57,308 nt of DNA. Origin: Bacteroidales bacterium UBA1184. GTDB taxonomy: Bacteria; Bacteroidota; Bacteroidia; Bacteroidales; ML635J-15. Numbering within the stretch: position 1 is the first letter of the stretch; each line of letters starts with the position of its first letter. The position numbers and the translations under genes were made by a program. Where the stretch lies: the NCBI GenBank assembly GCA_002310235.1, contig DBYO01000019.1, forward strand, positions 37,213 to 94,520, in the 5' to 3' direction. Positions 40,601-49,275 of this stretch are shown in pieces. The notes under the pieces were generated by a model. It had not been told where the DNA came from. It did no database searches and saw only the letters and a list, made by a program, of their open reading frames with translations.

Positions 40601-42636
40601 TCTCGGCGATATTCTCCACAGAACAAACAGTGACAGTATTCCCCGAAAATAGTTATACATACTATGTTAGGGTACGCGAGTCGGAATGCAACACTTACGC
40701 ACTAGGCCAAGTGCATGTGACAATACACAGGTTCAACTACAGCCTCACACCGTCGCACATTATCTGTCCCAATACCCAAGTACAACTTACCGTTACCAAC
40801 AACAGCAGCGACAACCTTACATACCAATGGCAAGGAGCTGGAATAATAAGCGGAGCAAATACAAATTCACCAACAGTAGGTCCAACCACTGCAACCACCT
40901 ACACTGTAACAATAACCAACCAAATGGGCTGTACTACAACCGACCAAGTAGAAGTTACGATAGACGACATTGGCAGTAGTATCGGTGATATTGTCAACAA
41001 CATCTGCCACGGACATTGTGAAGGCTCTGCAACGATATACCCTACAGGAATCGAACCTTTTGCCTACATGTGGCACAACGGACAAAACACTCAGACCGCA
41101 ACAGGACTTTGTGCAGGAAGCTATGAAGTAACAATAACCGATGGCAATTCGTGTACAACCACCAATTCGGTAACAATAACAGAACCTACAGCTATTAGCA
41201 TTAATTTCACCAACATACACGAACCTATATGCGACGGCATAGGCTACGGCTCGGCAACAGCAAATGTATCGGGCGGCACACCTGGTTACACCTACCAGTG
41301 GAATATTAACAGCAACACATCAGCCACAAACAATGAATGTTTGGTAGGTACAAACACAGTCACCGTAACCGACAACAATGGATGTACAGCCTCGAACTCA
41401 ATAGCAATGCCAGCTCCTGGCTCATTGAACTCGCAAACGGAATCGGTAACTCACGTAACCTGCAACGGATTCTGCGATGGAGCAATCAGCATATCGGCAA
41501 GCGGAGGAACCACACCATACACATACAACTGGTCGAACGGAGCTCATAGCACCGAGATTCACGGACTTTGCGCAGGAAGATACACAGTAACAATTATTGA
41601 TGCCGACAACTGCGTGTCGCACCAGTTCACAAACATAAACGAACCTCCGGTTCTTGTAACCAACATTACAATAAGTCAACCAATATTGTGCCACGGAGAA
41701 ATTGCAACTATTAATTCAATTACATATGGAGGCACTCCTTCATATACAATATCTTGGTCAAATGGAGAAACGGCAACTACACATATTAATGTTCCAGCAG
41801 GTAACTACTCGATAAACGTCACCGACAGCCATGGTTGCACAGCTACAGCAGAAATTTCGATAACACAGCCCGACCCACTAATACTTACCCCCGTTGTCGA
41901 AAATCAATTATGCGACAACAACTGCAACGGCAGAATCGAGGCGATAGTAGGTGGAGGAGTACAACCTTACCAATACGGATGGTCGAATATGAAACACTCA
42001 AAAGCAATCTACAACCTATGCGCTGGCGATTACACACTTACCATTACTGATGCAAACGGCTGTAGGCTTACCGAAGCATTCACAATAAACAATCAAAGAT
42101 ACATTCCAGAACTACACATCACAGCAAGTTCAGATGTAATATATAGAGGCGAATACTTAAGGCTAGCAGCTATTACAACATCATCGGGCACATTCCATTG
42201 GGACAACGAAAATATCCTAAATAACGACTCTGCCCAAAGCCCACTTGCCCATCCATTGGAAAACACTCTATTCACTGTTGAATTCCACGACGACAACAAC
42301 TGTATTGCTATAGATACAATCTCAATAATTGTCAAGGAGGTAATTTGCGGTGATCCATACATTTTTGTACCCAATGCCTTCACCCCCAACGGTGACGGCA
42401 ACAACGACTACTTCCGACCATTCTATCCCGATGCAATAGTTACCGAATTGTACTTTGCTGTATATGACCGCTGGGGCTCAATTGTTTACGAAACCGACAA
42501 CATCCGCTCAGACGGATGGGACGGAACCTACAAAGGCAAACGCCTTGCTCCCGACGTGTATGTTTTCTGGCTGAAAACCAAGTGCATAAACGGAGAGAAA
42601 TACGAACACCGCGGAAATGTGACATTAATCAGATAA
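37621..42636 (+). CDS. T9SS type B surface protein with beta-propeller, PKD and SprB repeats
   Basis: The 1671-residue secreted protein starts at the ATG of a signal peptide (MIRKYILTLLILTITLSG). Domains in order are as follows. A DUF7948-like N-terminus (FIENKGQWHENV, ~24-240). SBBP beta-propeller repeats (~240-725; YLGGSQDDAIF, VTGGTTSTDYPTTANAY). A PKD domain (~801-880; WNFGDGTTSTLTNPSHTY). Ig-like regions to ~1115. Five SprB repeats (~1117-1487; each with a Cys-rich CHG/CNG turn, TPYTYNWSNG and LCAGxYTVTITDxxxC). A C-terminal CHU_C/T9SS type B sorting domain (VPNAFTPNGDGNNDYFRP ... YDRWGSIVYE). The architecture matches gliding-motility-associated adhesins. Adhesion is inferred. An earlier in-frame start at 37537 would precede the promoter. 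Confidence 0.87.
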   Translation: MIRKYILTLLILTITLSGKHLFAQYEFIENKGQWHENVNFKMELNDGALFIEDNGITFNITDIKMGHHSHAHDEYEWHDDNAVGRGHAYKVAFKNSKKPQKISSSDATTDYCNYFIGSDESKWASHVRKFRKVEYTGIYNDIDIRYSSDGRGMKYDFIVHPDGNYKEIQLEYLGTDGIDVKDGVLIAHTTIRDIMEYTPKVYQIINGDTINLSCEYVLHKNIVSYKISDNYNKNYDLIIDPSLVFSTYTGSTGDNWGFTATYDYNDNVFSGGIVFSTGYPTSTGAYQVTYAGGTPWADNATSYLEGCDVGIIKYNATGTNRIYATYLGGHNGQEMPHSLVATESNQLVVMGTTGSPDFPTTANAFDRTFNGGTSVTYDNVIGFHNGVDIFVSKLSEDGSQLIGSTYVGGSGNDGLNFKASYTQPDPTTGINYIEMHGNDSLYYNYGDGARGEVVVSNKSQIYVGTNTFSSDFPSGINEGFQPVAGGKQDGVVFALSSDLSQLAWSSYLGGSQDDAIFSISLDDNENVFVTGGTTSTDYPTTANAYNTTFNGGSTDAFVAKIAHNGTFLLTSSFFGSPAYDNAYFVRTDHNDKVYICGQTKCGGTTLVQNAGYYVANSGQFITKFNNDITSVEWSTQFGTNTGKPNISITAFAVDVCNRVYLSGWGREWPFNYYDAQAHYYTWDQEFGTKNMQVTPDAIQDTTDGMDFYVLVLNEDVSALEYATFFGELRYTGCGSSGRDHVDGGTSRFDKKGHIIQSVCASCGGCQMFPISPADVWSTSNNSTNCNNAVFKIRIIENLAEANFNPVPVGCAPYNVQFENTSQGTSFLWNFGDGTTSTLTNPSHTYSNGGTYTVTLIAYDPSSCNMTDTIRRSVTVVSPNPSTLDNITSCPGESVIIGPETDYPEGTTFEWIQGSGFSNPNAQNPSVTPTQTTTYTLVAQGVCNDTVTQTVNVITPVVGLSTSNDTTICPGGSATLQVFPTGNAVAWEWAYDNNFSAIFSTEQTVTVFPENSYTYYVRVRESECNTYALGQVHVTIHRFNYSLTPSHIICPNTQVQLTVTNNSSDNLTYQWQGAGIISGANTNSPTVGPTTATTYTVTITNQMGCTTTDQVEVTIDDIGSSIGDIVNNICHGHCEGSATIYPTGIEPFAYMWHNGQNTQTATGLCAGSYEVTITDGNSCTTTNSVTITEPTAISINFTNIHEPICDGIGYGSATANVSGGTPGYTYQWNINSNTSATNNECLVGTNTVTVTDNNGCTASNSIAMPAPGSLNSQTESVTHVTCNGFCDGAISISASGGTTPYTYNWSNGAHSTEIHGLCAGRYTVTIIDADNCVSHQFTNINEPPVLVTNITISQPILCHGEIATINSITYGGTPSYTISWSNGETATTHINVPAGNYSINVTDSHGCTATAEISITQPDPLILTPVVENQLCDNNCNGRIEAIVGGGVQPYQYGWSNMKHSKAIYNLCAGDYTLTITDANGCRLTEAFTINNQRYIPELHITASSDVIYRGEYLRLAAITTSSGTFHWDNENILNNDSAQSPLAHPLENTLFTVEFHDDNNCIAIDTISIIVKEVICGDPYIFVPNAFTPNGDGNNDYFRPFYPDAIVTELYFAVYDRWGSIVYETDNIRSDGWDGTYKGKRLAPDVYVFWLKTKCINGEKYEHRGNVTLIR
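40970..42080 (+). repeat. Five tandem SprB repeats within the T9SS type B protein gene
   Basis: Five ~220-bp units each encode a strand-rich module ending in a TITDxNxC-like phrase and often a (T/N)EP linker. They are divergent, so the duplication is old. Confidence 0.75.
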
Positions 42637-42642
42637 AACGAC

Positions 42643-44085
42643 ATGGAAGAAACAATATCAACGATAAGTTCATACGTTTGGAGTGCACCTCTTGTTATAT
42701 TGTGCCTTGCTGCAGGACTTTACTTTTCGTTCGGAACGAAGTTCGTTCAGGTAAGACGTTTCGGTGAAATGGCCAGACTGCTTTTTTCGACCGACAAGAC
42801 ACAAAAGACGGGAATCTCATCGTTTCAGGCGTTTGCCATGGCTCTGTCGGGACGAGTAGGCACCGGAAACATTGTCGGTGTAGCAACCGCAATAGGCTAC
42901 GGAGGTCCTGGTGCAATAGTATGGATGTGGATAATTGCCTTCCTCGGCGCCGGTTCGGCCTTTGCCGAAGCCACGCTCGCTCAGATATACAAGGAAGAAC
43001 ACAACGGACAGTTCCGTGGCGGCCCCTCCTACTACATCGAAAAGGGACTTAAATGCAAATGGCTGGCAATCATCTTCGCTGTTTGTTCGGTACTTGCCTG
43101 CGGAATATTCCTGCCGCCAGTACATTCAAACGGCATTTCGACGGCATTTTCAAATGCTTTCGGCATCGACACCATGTATGTCGGCATTATAGTGGCAGTA
43201 CTCATCGGACTGGTAATAATAGGCGGTGTAAAGCGAATTGCAAACGTGGCGCAGATAGTAGCCCCGCTCATGGCTGTAATCTACATCATACTTTCAATAG
43301 TTGTGCTTATTTGCAATGCCGAAGCTGTTCCTGCAGCATTCAAGGACATGATTAGCAGTGCTTTCGGAATGAACGAAGCACTTGGCGGCATACTCGGCAG
43401 CACGATTGCATGGGGTGTGAAACGCGGCATCTATTCCAACGAAGCCGGTCAAGGTACCGGTCCTATAGTGGCGGCTGCAGCAAAAGTGTCGCATCCGGTG
43501 AAACAAGGACTTGTGCAGGCATTTTCGGTGTATATTGACACCTTGCTTGTATGCTCGGCAACGGCAGTGATGATTCTCGCCACCAAGACCTACAACATCT
43601 ACGATGCCGACGGCGGAATGCTTTTCACCTCTAGCGTAGCACAACTTGGTGCTCCCGACGTGTCATATACCTCTACAGCTCTCGGAACATTGGTCGGAGC
43701 ATCATGGGGCAACATAATAATTTCGGTGGCACTGTTCTTCTTCGCATTTACGACGGTAATGGCATATTACTACTATGCCGAAACCAATGTTGTTTACCTT
43801 TTCGGAAACGGCAAAAAGGAAAAAATTGCAATCTGGTGCGTACGCATATCGGTAATCGGAATGGTGTTCTTCGGTTCGCTGCACGAAGCCAAGACGGTGT
43901 GGGACCTTGGCGACATCGGTGTAGGCTCGATGGCATGGATAAACGTGATTGCAATACTGCTGCTATCGCCAAAGGTTTTCAAGTTGCTAAAGTCGTACGA
44001 AAAACAGAAGAAACAAGGCAAGGAACCGGAATTCCACCCCGAGGAAATGGACATTAAGAACGCTGACTTCTGGGAGAAGAAATAA
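42643..44085 (+). CDS. Sodium:alanine/glycine symporter (AGCS family)
   Basis: This 480-residue inner-membrane transporter has about 11 hydrophobic helices. The family signature is ALSGRVGTGNIVGVATAIGYGGPGAIVWMW, with later EAGQGTGPIVAAAAKVSHPVKQG and AFTTVMAYYYYAETN. AGCS members import alanine or glycine with sodium. The C-terminal ~35 residues are charged and cytosolic. It starts six bases after the SprB-repeat gene, so the two may be co-transcribed although no functional link is apparent. It ends at a strong terminator. Confidence 0.92.
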   Translation: MEETISTISSYVWSAPLVILCLAAGLYFSFGTKFVQVRRFGEMARLLFSTDKTQKTGISSFQAFAMALSGRVGTGNIVGVATAIGYGGPGAIVWMWIIAFLGAGSAFAEATLAQIYKEEHNGQFRGGPSYYIEKGLKCKWLAIIFAVCSVLACGIFLPPVHSNGISTAFSNAFGIDTMYVGIIVAVLIGLVIIGGVKRIANVAQIVAPLMAVIYIILSIVVLICNAEAVPAAFKDMISSAFGMNEALGGILGSTIAWGVKRGIYSNEAGQGTGPIVAAAAKVSHPVKQGLVQAFSVYIDTLLVCSATAVMILATKTYNIYDADGGMLFTSSVAQLGAPDVSYTSTALGTLVGASWGNIIISVALFFFAFTTVMAYYYYAETNVVYLFGNGKKEKIAIWCVRISVIGMVFFGSLHEAKTVWDLGDIGVGSMAWINVIAILLLSPKVFKLLKSYEKQKKQGKEPEFHPEEMDIKNADFWEKK

Positions 44086-44112
44086 AAAAAGGGGAAAAAC
44101 TCCCCTTTTTTT
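44084..44112 (+). terminator. Terminator of the AGCS symporter gene
   Basis: AAAAAAAGGGGA and TCCCCTTTTTTT form a perfect stem with a 5-base loop directly past the stop codon. It also serves the convergent small lipoprotein gene. Confidence 0.85.
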
Positions 44113-44133
44113 GTTTTGTGAGAACACTACCTA

Positions 44134-44385
44134 TTATTCAGCTTCCTTCATCATTTCGTTAAAGATTGCCGGGCAACCCAATGCGATATTAACGATACGA
44201 TTTGCCTGTTCGTCGCTTCCGCGCTTTTCCTTAATTTCGTTGTAAATTCTTACAGCTTCTGCATCGTTACCGTCCTGGCAAGCCTGTTCCATCTTGTTGA
44301 TTTCTTCATCAGTAACCTTTGCGCAGCTTGACAATGCAAAGCAAGTTGCCAATGCGATCATTGCGATAAATAAAACTTTCTTCAT
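44134..44385 (-). CDS. Small lipoprotein, function unknown
   Basis: This 83-residue protein has a clear lipoprotein signal (CFALSSC, Cys21). The mature part of about 62 residues is helical and charged (EEINKMEQACQDGNDAEAVRIYNEIKEKRGSD), resembling a single TPR-like helix pair. Two further cysteines (C36 and C71) could form a disulfide in the periplasm. It is monocistronic with a long (~90-base) leader. No family is recognised. Confidence 0.72.
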   Translation of the reverse strand: MKKVLFIAMIALATCFALSSCAKVTDEEINKMEQACQDGNDAEAVRIYNEIKEKRGSDEQANRIVNIALGCPAIFNEMMKEAE

Positions 44386-44476
44386 CTTTATAAAATTTAA
44401 ACATTAATTAACTATCTGAGGCACAATCATTACCTATCCTCGACGCCCCATATCTTCAAGGACAGGAATTCGACGG

Positions 44477-44484
44477 CAAAATTA
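44477..44484 (-). promoter_or_regulatory. -7 promoter element for the small lipoprotein
   Basis: TAATTTTG on the minus strand lies 91 bases upstream of the ATG, giving a leader much longer than those of its neighbours. Confidence 0.45.
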
Positions 44485-44599
44485 TGACTTTTAATATTAA
44501 CACAGCAACAAAAATTTCGTTTTTTTACAACGGGTGTAATGCTTATAATTTATGTTTGTAAACATATTTTTTATTGAGCCATTATTGTACGAAAAGACT

Positions 44600-44607
44600 T
44601 AACTTTG
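44600..44607 (+). promoter_or_regulatory. -7 promoter element for the aminotransferase
   Basis: TAACTTTG matches TAnnTTTG, 28 bases before the ATG. Confidence 0.6.
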
Positions 44608-44635
44608 TGCATCAAAAAATTTAAAGTAAAAAGTC

Positions 44636-45847
44636 ATGATAGAAAACTTAAACGAATTTATGTCGACGAACATGGCTGCAGCAAAGCGTTCGGCCATTCG
44701 TGAAATATTGAAGTTAACACAACGTCCAGAAGTTATTTCGTTTGCAGGCGGGTTGCCAGCACCGGCATCATTCCCGGTTAGCGACATCAAGCAGTGCATC
44801 AACGAAATCCTCGACGAAGCAGGTCCAAAGGCATTGCAGTACGGAACAACCGAAGGCGACGTTGACCTCCGCAACGAAATCGTAAAGCACTACGCTCGTC
44901 AGGGCATGAACGTAACCATCGACAACCTGATGATTACCACTGCTTCGCAGCAGGCTCTTGACATTGCTGGCTGGATTTTCATCAACCCAGGCGACACCAT
45001 CATCTGCGGTTTGCCGTCGTACCTTGGCGCCCTCGGTTCATTCCGCGCATACGGTGCGGTTCCAGTAGGTATTCCTTTCGACGACTACGGAATGAGACCA
45101 GACCTTCTCGATGCTAAGCTTGCTGAAATGAAGGCACAGGGCAAGAAGCCGAAATTCATCTATTTGATTCCAGACTTCCAGAACCCGACAGGTATCACTT
45201 ACCCAGAAGCACGCCGTCAGGAAATCATCAACATCGCCGACAAGTACGACTTGTTCATCATCGAGGACTGCCCGTACCGCGAACTCCGTTTCGAAGGCAA
45301 GGCTCAGCGCATGATGTACGAACTCGACAAGAACCACAGAGTTATCTCTCTCGGAACATTCTCGAAGACTTTAGCTCCTGGTTTCCGTCTTGGTTGGGTT
45401 CTCGCTCACCCCGATGTAATCTACAAGTTCGTAACTGCTAAGCAGCACACCGACCTCTGCACCCCGGCTATCCTCCAGATGGCTACTGCAAGATACATGG
45501 CAAAGGGCTTGTTCGAAAAGAACTTCGGCAAGACTATCGAAATGTACCGCGAAAAACGCGACTTCATGCTGAAGTGCTTCAAGCAGTACATGCCCGAAGG
45601 TGTTAAGTGGACTCACCCCGAAGGCGGTCTGTTCCTCCTCCTCTCGTTGCCCGAAGGCTACGACACCAACGAACTCTTCCAGGTTGCAATCAAGAACAAC
45701 GTTGCTTTCGTAACCGGCGACGTATTCTTCTGCGACGGCAGCGGCAAGAACACTATGCGTCTCAACTTCTCCTACTCTTCAATGGAACAGATAGAAGAAG
45801 GTGTAAAGCGTCTTGCTGGTGCAATAAAGGAATTCATGCACAAATAA
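44636..45847 (+). CDS. PLP-dependent class I/II aminotransferase (2-aminoadipate/aromatic type)
   Basis: The 403-residue fold type I aminotransferase resembles LysN/ARO8-type enzymes of the MocR-related branch, but without a DNA-binding domain. The PLP lysine lies in SLGTFSKTLAPGFRLGW. Other landmarks are FAGGLPAPASFP at the N-terminus, QYGTTEGDVDLRNEI, TTASQQALD (phosphate-binding Ser/Gln), PDFQNPTGITYP and MRLNFSYSS with the carboxylate-binding Arg. Likely substrates are 2-aminoadipate, aromatic or branched-chain amino acids; the exact one cannot be fixed. It has its own TAACTTTG promoter and terminator. Highly biased codons suggest strong expression. Confidence 0.88.
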   Translation: MIENLNEFMSTNMAAAKRSAIREILKLTQRPEVISFAGGLPAPASFPVSDIKQCINEILDEAGPKALQYGTTEGDVDLRNEIVKHYARQGMNVTIDNLMITTASQQALDIAGWIFINPGDTIICGLPSYLGALGSFRAYGAVPVGIPFDDYGMRPDLLDAKLAEMKAQGKKPKFIYLIPDFQNPTGITYPEARRQEIINIADKYDLFIIEDCPYRELRFEGKAQRMMYELDKNHRVISLGTFSKTLAPGFRLGWVLAHPDVIYKFVTAKQHTDLCTPAILQMATARYMAKGLFEKNFGKTIEMYREKRDFMLKCFKQYMPEGVKWTHPEGGLFLLLSLPEGYDTNELFQVAIKNNVAFVTGDVFFCDGSGKNTMRLNFSYSSMEQIEEGVKRLAGAIKEFMHK

Positions 45848-45868
45848 GAATTTTCCAAAATTCATATA

Positions 45869-45897
45869 AGGAGCGGCAAAACACCGCTCCTTTTTTT
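45869..45897 (+). terminator. Terminator of the aminotransferase gene
   Basis: AGGAGCGG and CCGCTCCT pair across a 7-base loop and are followed by seven T. Confidence 0.88.
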
Positions 45898-45931
45898 GTG
45901 ACAAGACAAGCAAAAACTGAAAAGATTTTCG

Positions 45932-45939
45932 TAAATTCG
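45932..45939 (+). promoter_or_regulatory. Possible -7 element for dnaX
   Basis: TAAATTCG differs from TAnnTTTG at one position, 19 bases before the ATG. Confidence 0.4.
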
Positions 45940-45958
45940 CACCCTAAAATTTCATATC

Positions 45959-47722
45959 ATGGAAGAATACATTGTCTCCGCCAGAAAATATCGTCCAGAT
46001 ACATTCGAAAGTGTTGTCGGCCAGGATGCTATAACCCAGACACTCAAGAACTCGATAAAGAACAACCAGCTCGGTCAGGCCTACCTGTTTTGCGGTCCGA
46101 GAGGCGTCGGAAAGACAACTTGCGCACGTATATTCGCAAAGACTATCAACTGCAGCAACCCGACCGAAAACTTCGAGCCATGCAACGAGTGCGAATCGTG
46201 CCGCGCATTCATCGAATCGCGTTCGTTCAACATCCACGAACTCGACGCCGCATCAAACAACTCGGTGGAAGACATCCGCGCACTTATCGAACAAGTGAGA
46301 ATACCTCCGCAAATCGGTTCGTACAGCGTGTATATAATCGACGAAGTTCACATGCTATCGCAGGCTGCCTTCAACGCCTTCCTGAAAACCCTCGAAGAAC
46401 CGCCAAAGCACGCTATATTCATCCTTGCGACTACCGAAAAGCACAAGATTCTTCCAACTATCCTATCACGCTGCCAGATTTTCGACTTCAACAGGATAAG
46501 CGTCGAAGACATCCGCAGCAGACTCGAATTTGTTGCTCAACGCGAAGGCATTACAGCCGAATCGGACGCACTGCACGTCATAGCACAGAAAGCCGACGGC
46601 GCAATGCGCGACGCACTTTCTATCTTCGACCAGATTGTAAGCTTCTGCGGAAAGAACATCACATACCAGGACACTATCAAGAACCTCAACGTACTCGACT
46701 ACGAAGTTTACTTCAAGGTAACCGAAACTTTGCTTGCTGGCAACTACCCGGAGGCACTCTTGATTTTCGACGACGTCCTGAAAAAAGGCTTCGAAGGCGG
46801 ATATTTCATCAACGGACTAGCATCGCACTACCGCGACCTGCTGGTATGCAAGGATCCTGGCACTGCAAGCCTTATAGAAGTCGGCGAAAAGGCAAAGGCA
46901 AAATATATGGAATACGCACAGAAATGCTCTGTTCCTTTCCTATTCAACGCCATACAGATAGCAAACACCTGCGACATGAGCTACCGCACCTCGCAAAACA
47001 AGAGATTGCTCATCGAACTGTCGTTGCTTAAGATTTGCAACCTCTCGACAAACGCATTTGCATTGCCACAGCAGCAACCGCAAGTACAGCAAATTCCGGT
47101 GAAGCCAGCACAAGCAGCTGCGCCACAAAAGCCTGTTGCAGAACCAGCAGCACCAAAAGCAGTCCCAGCAACGCCAAAACTGGAGTCAGCTCCAGCAGTC
47201 CAACCAAGTGCTCCCAAAACAGCACAACCAATTAATAACGTTGCAGAACCACAAGGCGATGCCAAGGTAAATCTGATGAAGAAGATTGTAGGCCTTGAGG
47301 AAAAGCATGAAGAAGAAACGGTAAAAACCAACACAGCAACATACGGAGAGAAGACCTACACCAAAGAAGATGTAGTATCGGCATGGATGAACTTTGTTGC
47401 ACAATACTGTCCCGAAGGCACACGCTGGAGAAGCTATTTCAAGAGCCATATACCAGAACTCAGCGACAACGGCTCATACATTGTAAGAGTCGAAGACGAG
47501 CAAATGAAAATCAAATTGTCCGAACGTAAAGAAGTGATGGTTAACCACATACGCAAAAATCTTGACAACAAAGATTTTGAATTCACTTTTACCGTTGACA
47601 ATTCGCTTATTGAGGTAAACAGCAAAAAGGTTATGACTCAATCTGAATTGCTCGAAAAGATAAAGGAGTCAAATCCTGAAGTCGAAAAAATCATAACCGA
47701 AGGCGACTTTTCTCAAGCATAA
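45959..47722 (+). CDS. dnaX: DNA polymerase III subunit gamma/tau
   Basis: This is the AAA+ clamp-loader motor of the replicase. Walker A GPRGVGKTT is at 46-54, the zinc cysteines are C65, C75, C78 and C81, DEVH (Walker B) is at 128-131, and the sensor-1 ATTE is at 157-160. An Ala/Pro/Gln-rich linker covers about 362-430. The tau-like C-terminus has the WMNFVAQYCPEGTRWRSYFKSH segment seen in Bacteroidetes. Length of 587 is normal. It is followed after 23 bases by a gate-domain membrane protein gene. Confidence 0.96.
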   Translation: MEEYIVSARKYRPDTFESVVGQDAITQTLKNSIKNNQLGQAYLFCGPRGVGKTTCARIFAKTINCSNPTENFEPCNECESCRAFIESRSFNIHELDAASNNSVEDIRALIEQVRIPPQIGSYSVYIIDEVHMLSQAAFNAFLKTLEEPPKHAIFILATTEKHKILPTILSRCQIFDFNRISVEDIRSRLEFVAQREGITAESDALHVIAQKADGAMRDALSIFDQIVSFCGKNITYQDTIKNLNVLDYEVYFKVTETLLAGNYPEALLIFDDVLKKGFEGGYFINGLASHYRDLLVCKDPGTASLIEVGEKAKAKYMEYAQKCSVPFLFNAIQIANTCDMSYRTSQNKRLLIELSLLKICNLSTNAFALPQQQPQVQQIPVKPAQAAAPQKPVAEPAAPKAVPATPKLESAPAVQPSAPKTAQPINNVAEPQGDAKVNLMKKIVGLEEKHEEETVKTNTATYGEKTYTKEDVVSAWMNFVAQYCPEGTRWRSYFKSHIPELSDNGSYIVRVEDEQMKIKLSERKEVMVNHIRKNLDNKDFEFTFTVDNSLIEVNSKKVMTQSELLEKIKESNPEVEKIITEGDFSQA

Positions 47723-47745
47723 GCTACAACAACTCAATATAGAAA

Positions 47746-48750
47746 GTGAAAGGTAAAGCCGTCCTCGATTTCTTTAAATATTGTCTAAAACGGACGTATT
47801 CATCATGTTTGATTCTATTCAAACTGATGATTCCCGTTTCAATAATAATACGCCTAATTCAGGAATTTGGACTTCTACCTCACATAAGCGGTATTCTCGA
47901 ACCAGCTATGAGCATTGTAGGCCTACCAGCCGAAACTGCAATAGTATGGCTTACAGGAATGGTAGTCAACATCTACGGAGGACTACTCTCGTTGTTTTCC
48001 ATTTACCCTTATCTAAGCGAACCTCTCTCGCATTCGCAGCTTACCATTTTGCTGACTATGATCCTATTGGCGCATACCATTCCCGTCGAAGTCGGCATCG
48101 CAAAGAAAACAGGTGTGAAATTCTGGATAATGTTCCTAATCCGCTTTCTCGGTGCAATTGCCCTTGGTGCAATACTCAACGGCATATATACGCTTACAGG
48201 AACATTGCAAGATCCTGTCGAAATGCCCGAATTCCTTGTCCCTGGACATCTCGGTTGGGGCGAATGGGCTTTGAATGAGCTGAAAAACTACGGACTGATA
48301 ATTGCGGTTATATTTGCATTGGTAGTACTGGTGCGACTATTGGAAATAATTGGCTTTATGAAGTTTTTCAACCGTCTATTGCTCCCTTTGCTTGGTTGGC
48401 TCGGAATAAGCGAGAGAATGTTGCCTCTTACAGTAATAGGAATGACAATGGGACTGGCATACGGCGGCGGACTTATAGTGGACGAAGGTAAGAAAGAAGG
48501 CACAAAACCAAAGGACATTTTCTTCTCCATGACACTGATGGGCTTGTTTCACAGCATTTTCGAAGATACAATACTAATAATGTCCGCCGGAGGCCATTGG
48601 ACAGGTGTAATACTTATACGCGCAATATTCGCATTTTTAGTGACATTCATATTTGTTATCGCCACAAAACGAATCGACGACAATAAGTTCGCAAGGATTT
48701 TCATGACAAAAGCGTTCAGGAAGAAAATGGATTCTGAAAAAACTAAATAA
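47746..48750 (+). CDS. Nucleoside-recognition (Gate) domain membrane protein
   Basis: This 334-residue integral membrane protein has about eight hydrophobic helices and two Gate/nucleoside-recognition halves. The first includes GLPAETAIVWLTGMVVNIYGGLLSL, and the second includes ERMLPLTVIGMTMGLAYGGGLIVDE with FHSIFEDTILIMSAGG. It resembles the SpmA/YjiH-type proteins, whose transported ligand is unknown. The start is GTG at 47746; the next ATG falls inside the first helix. It probably belongs to the dnaX transcription unit. Confidence 0.78.
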   Translation: MKGKAVLDFFKYCLKRTYSSCLILFKLMIPVSIIIRLIQEFGLLPHISGILEPAMSIVGLPAETAIVWLTGMVVNIYGGLLSLFSIYPYLSEPLSHSQLTILLTMILLAHTIPVEVGIAKKTGVKFWIMFLIRFLGAIALGAILNGIYTLTGTLQDPVEMPEFLVPGHLGWGEWALNELKNYGLIIAVIFALVVLVRLLEIIGFMKFFNRLLLPLLGWLGISERMLPLTVIGMTMGLAYGGGLIVDEGKKEGTKPKDIFFSMTLMGLFHSIFEDTILIMSAGGHWTGVILIRAIFAFLVTFIFVIATKRIDDNKFARIFMTKAFRKKMDSEKTK

Positions 48751-48802
48751 AACATTGCAGTATTAATTTTTTTGCGTATTATTACATTTTAAAATTTACA
48801 AG

Positions 48803-49267
48803 ATGAAAGTAGCAAACGGTAAAATAGTAAAAGTGGAATACGACCTATTCCTTAATGGTTATAATGAAGAACTTGCATACTCGACCAAGAACGAGGAAGA
48901 CGGTTCTGGATGCATCGAATTCGTATGCGGCAACGGCGAACTTCTTGAGCCGATGGAAGCAAAACTCGTTGGAATGGAACCTGGTCAGGAATTCAAATTC
49001 ATGATTCCAAAGGATGAAGCATACGGCGACGTTGACGATGAACTGTTCATCGGTTTCCCGAAATCGGAATTCATTGACGAATCGGGCAAGGAAGATATGC
49101 CGGAGGAAGGCGACATTATCCCGATGGAAGATGAAGACGGCATAATCATGAACGCAGTTGTAAACGAAATTACCGACGACCATTTTGTATTGGACTTCAA
49201 CCCGATATATGCAGGCGAAGACCTTTACTTCATTGGCAAGGTTCTTGATGTTAGAAATTCAAAATAA
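48803..49267 (+). CDS. SlyD-like FKBP-type peptidyl-prolyl isomerase
   Basis: This 154-residue SlyD-type PPIase/chaperone has an FKBP half (VEYDLFLNGYNEELAYSTKNEE, FVCGNGELLEPMEAKLVGMEPGQEFKFMIPKDEAYG) with an inserted flap (about 70-130) and the DFNPIYAGEDLYFIGKVLDV ending in place of the usual DxNHPLAGKxLxF. The His of that motif is replaced by Ile-Tyr. It lacks the His-rich nickel-binding tail. It lies 52 bases after the gate-domain gene and 8 before the next gene. Confidence 0.85.
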   Translation: MKVANGKIVKVEYDLFLNGYNEELAYSTKNEEDGSGCIEFVCGNGELLEPMEAKLVGMEPGQEFKFMIPKDEAYGDVDDELFIGFPKSEFIDESGKEDMPEEGDIIPMEDEDGIIMNAVVNEITDDHFVLDFNPIYAGEDLYFIGKVLDVRNSK

Positions 49268-49275
49268 TAGCAAGA

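Noticed and set aside
46770..46795. A run of six A followed by G in dnaX, considered as a programmed frameshift site for a gamma subunit.
   Set aside because: The codons read CTG AAA AAA GGC, which does not fit the X XXY YYZ register, and the position (about codon 274) is far too early for a gamma product.
45607..47031. A long open frame (474 codons) on the plus strand spanning the aminotransferase end and the first part of dnaX.
   Set aside because: It lies in another frame of two well-identified genes and its translation is Arg/Pro/His-rich without any domain. It reflects codon bias in the real genes.
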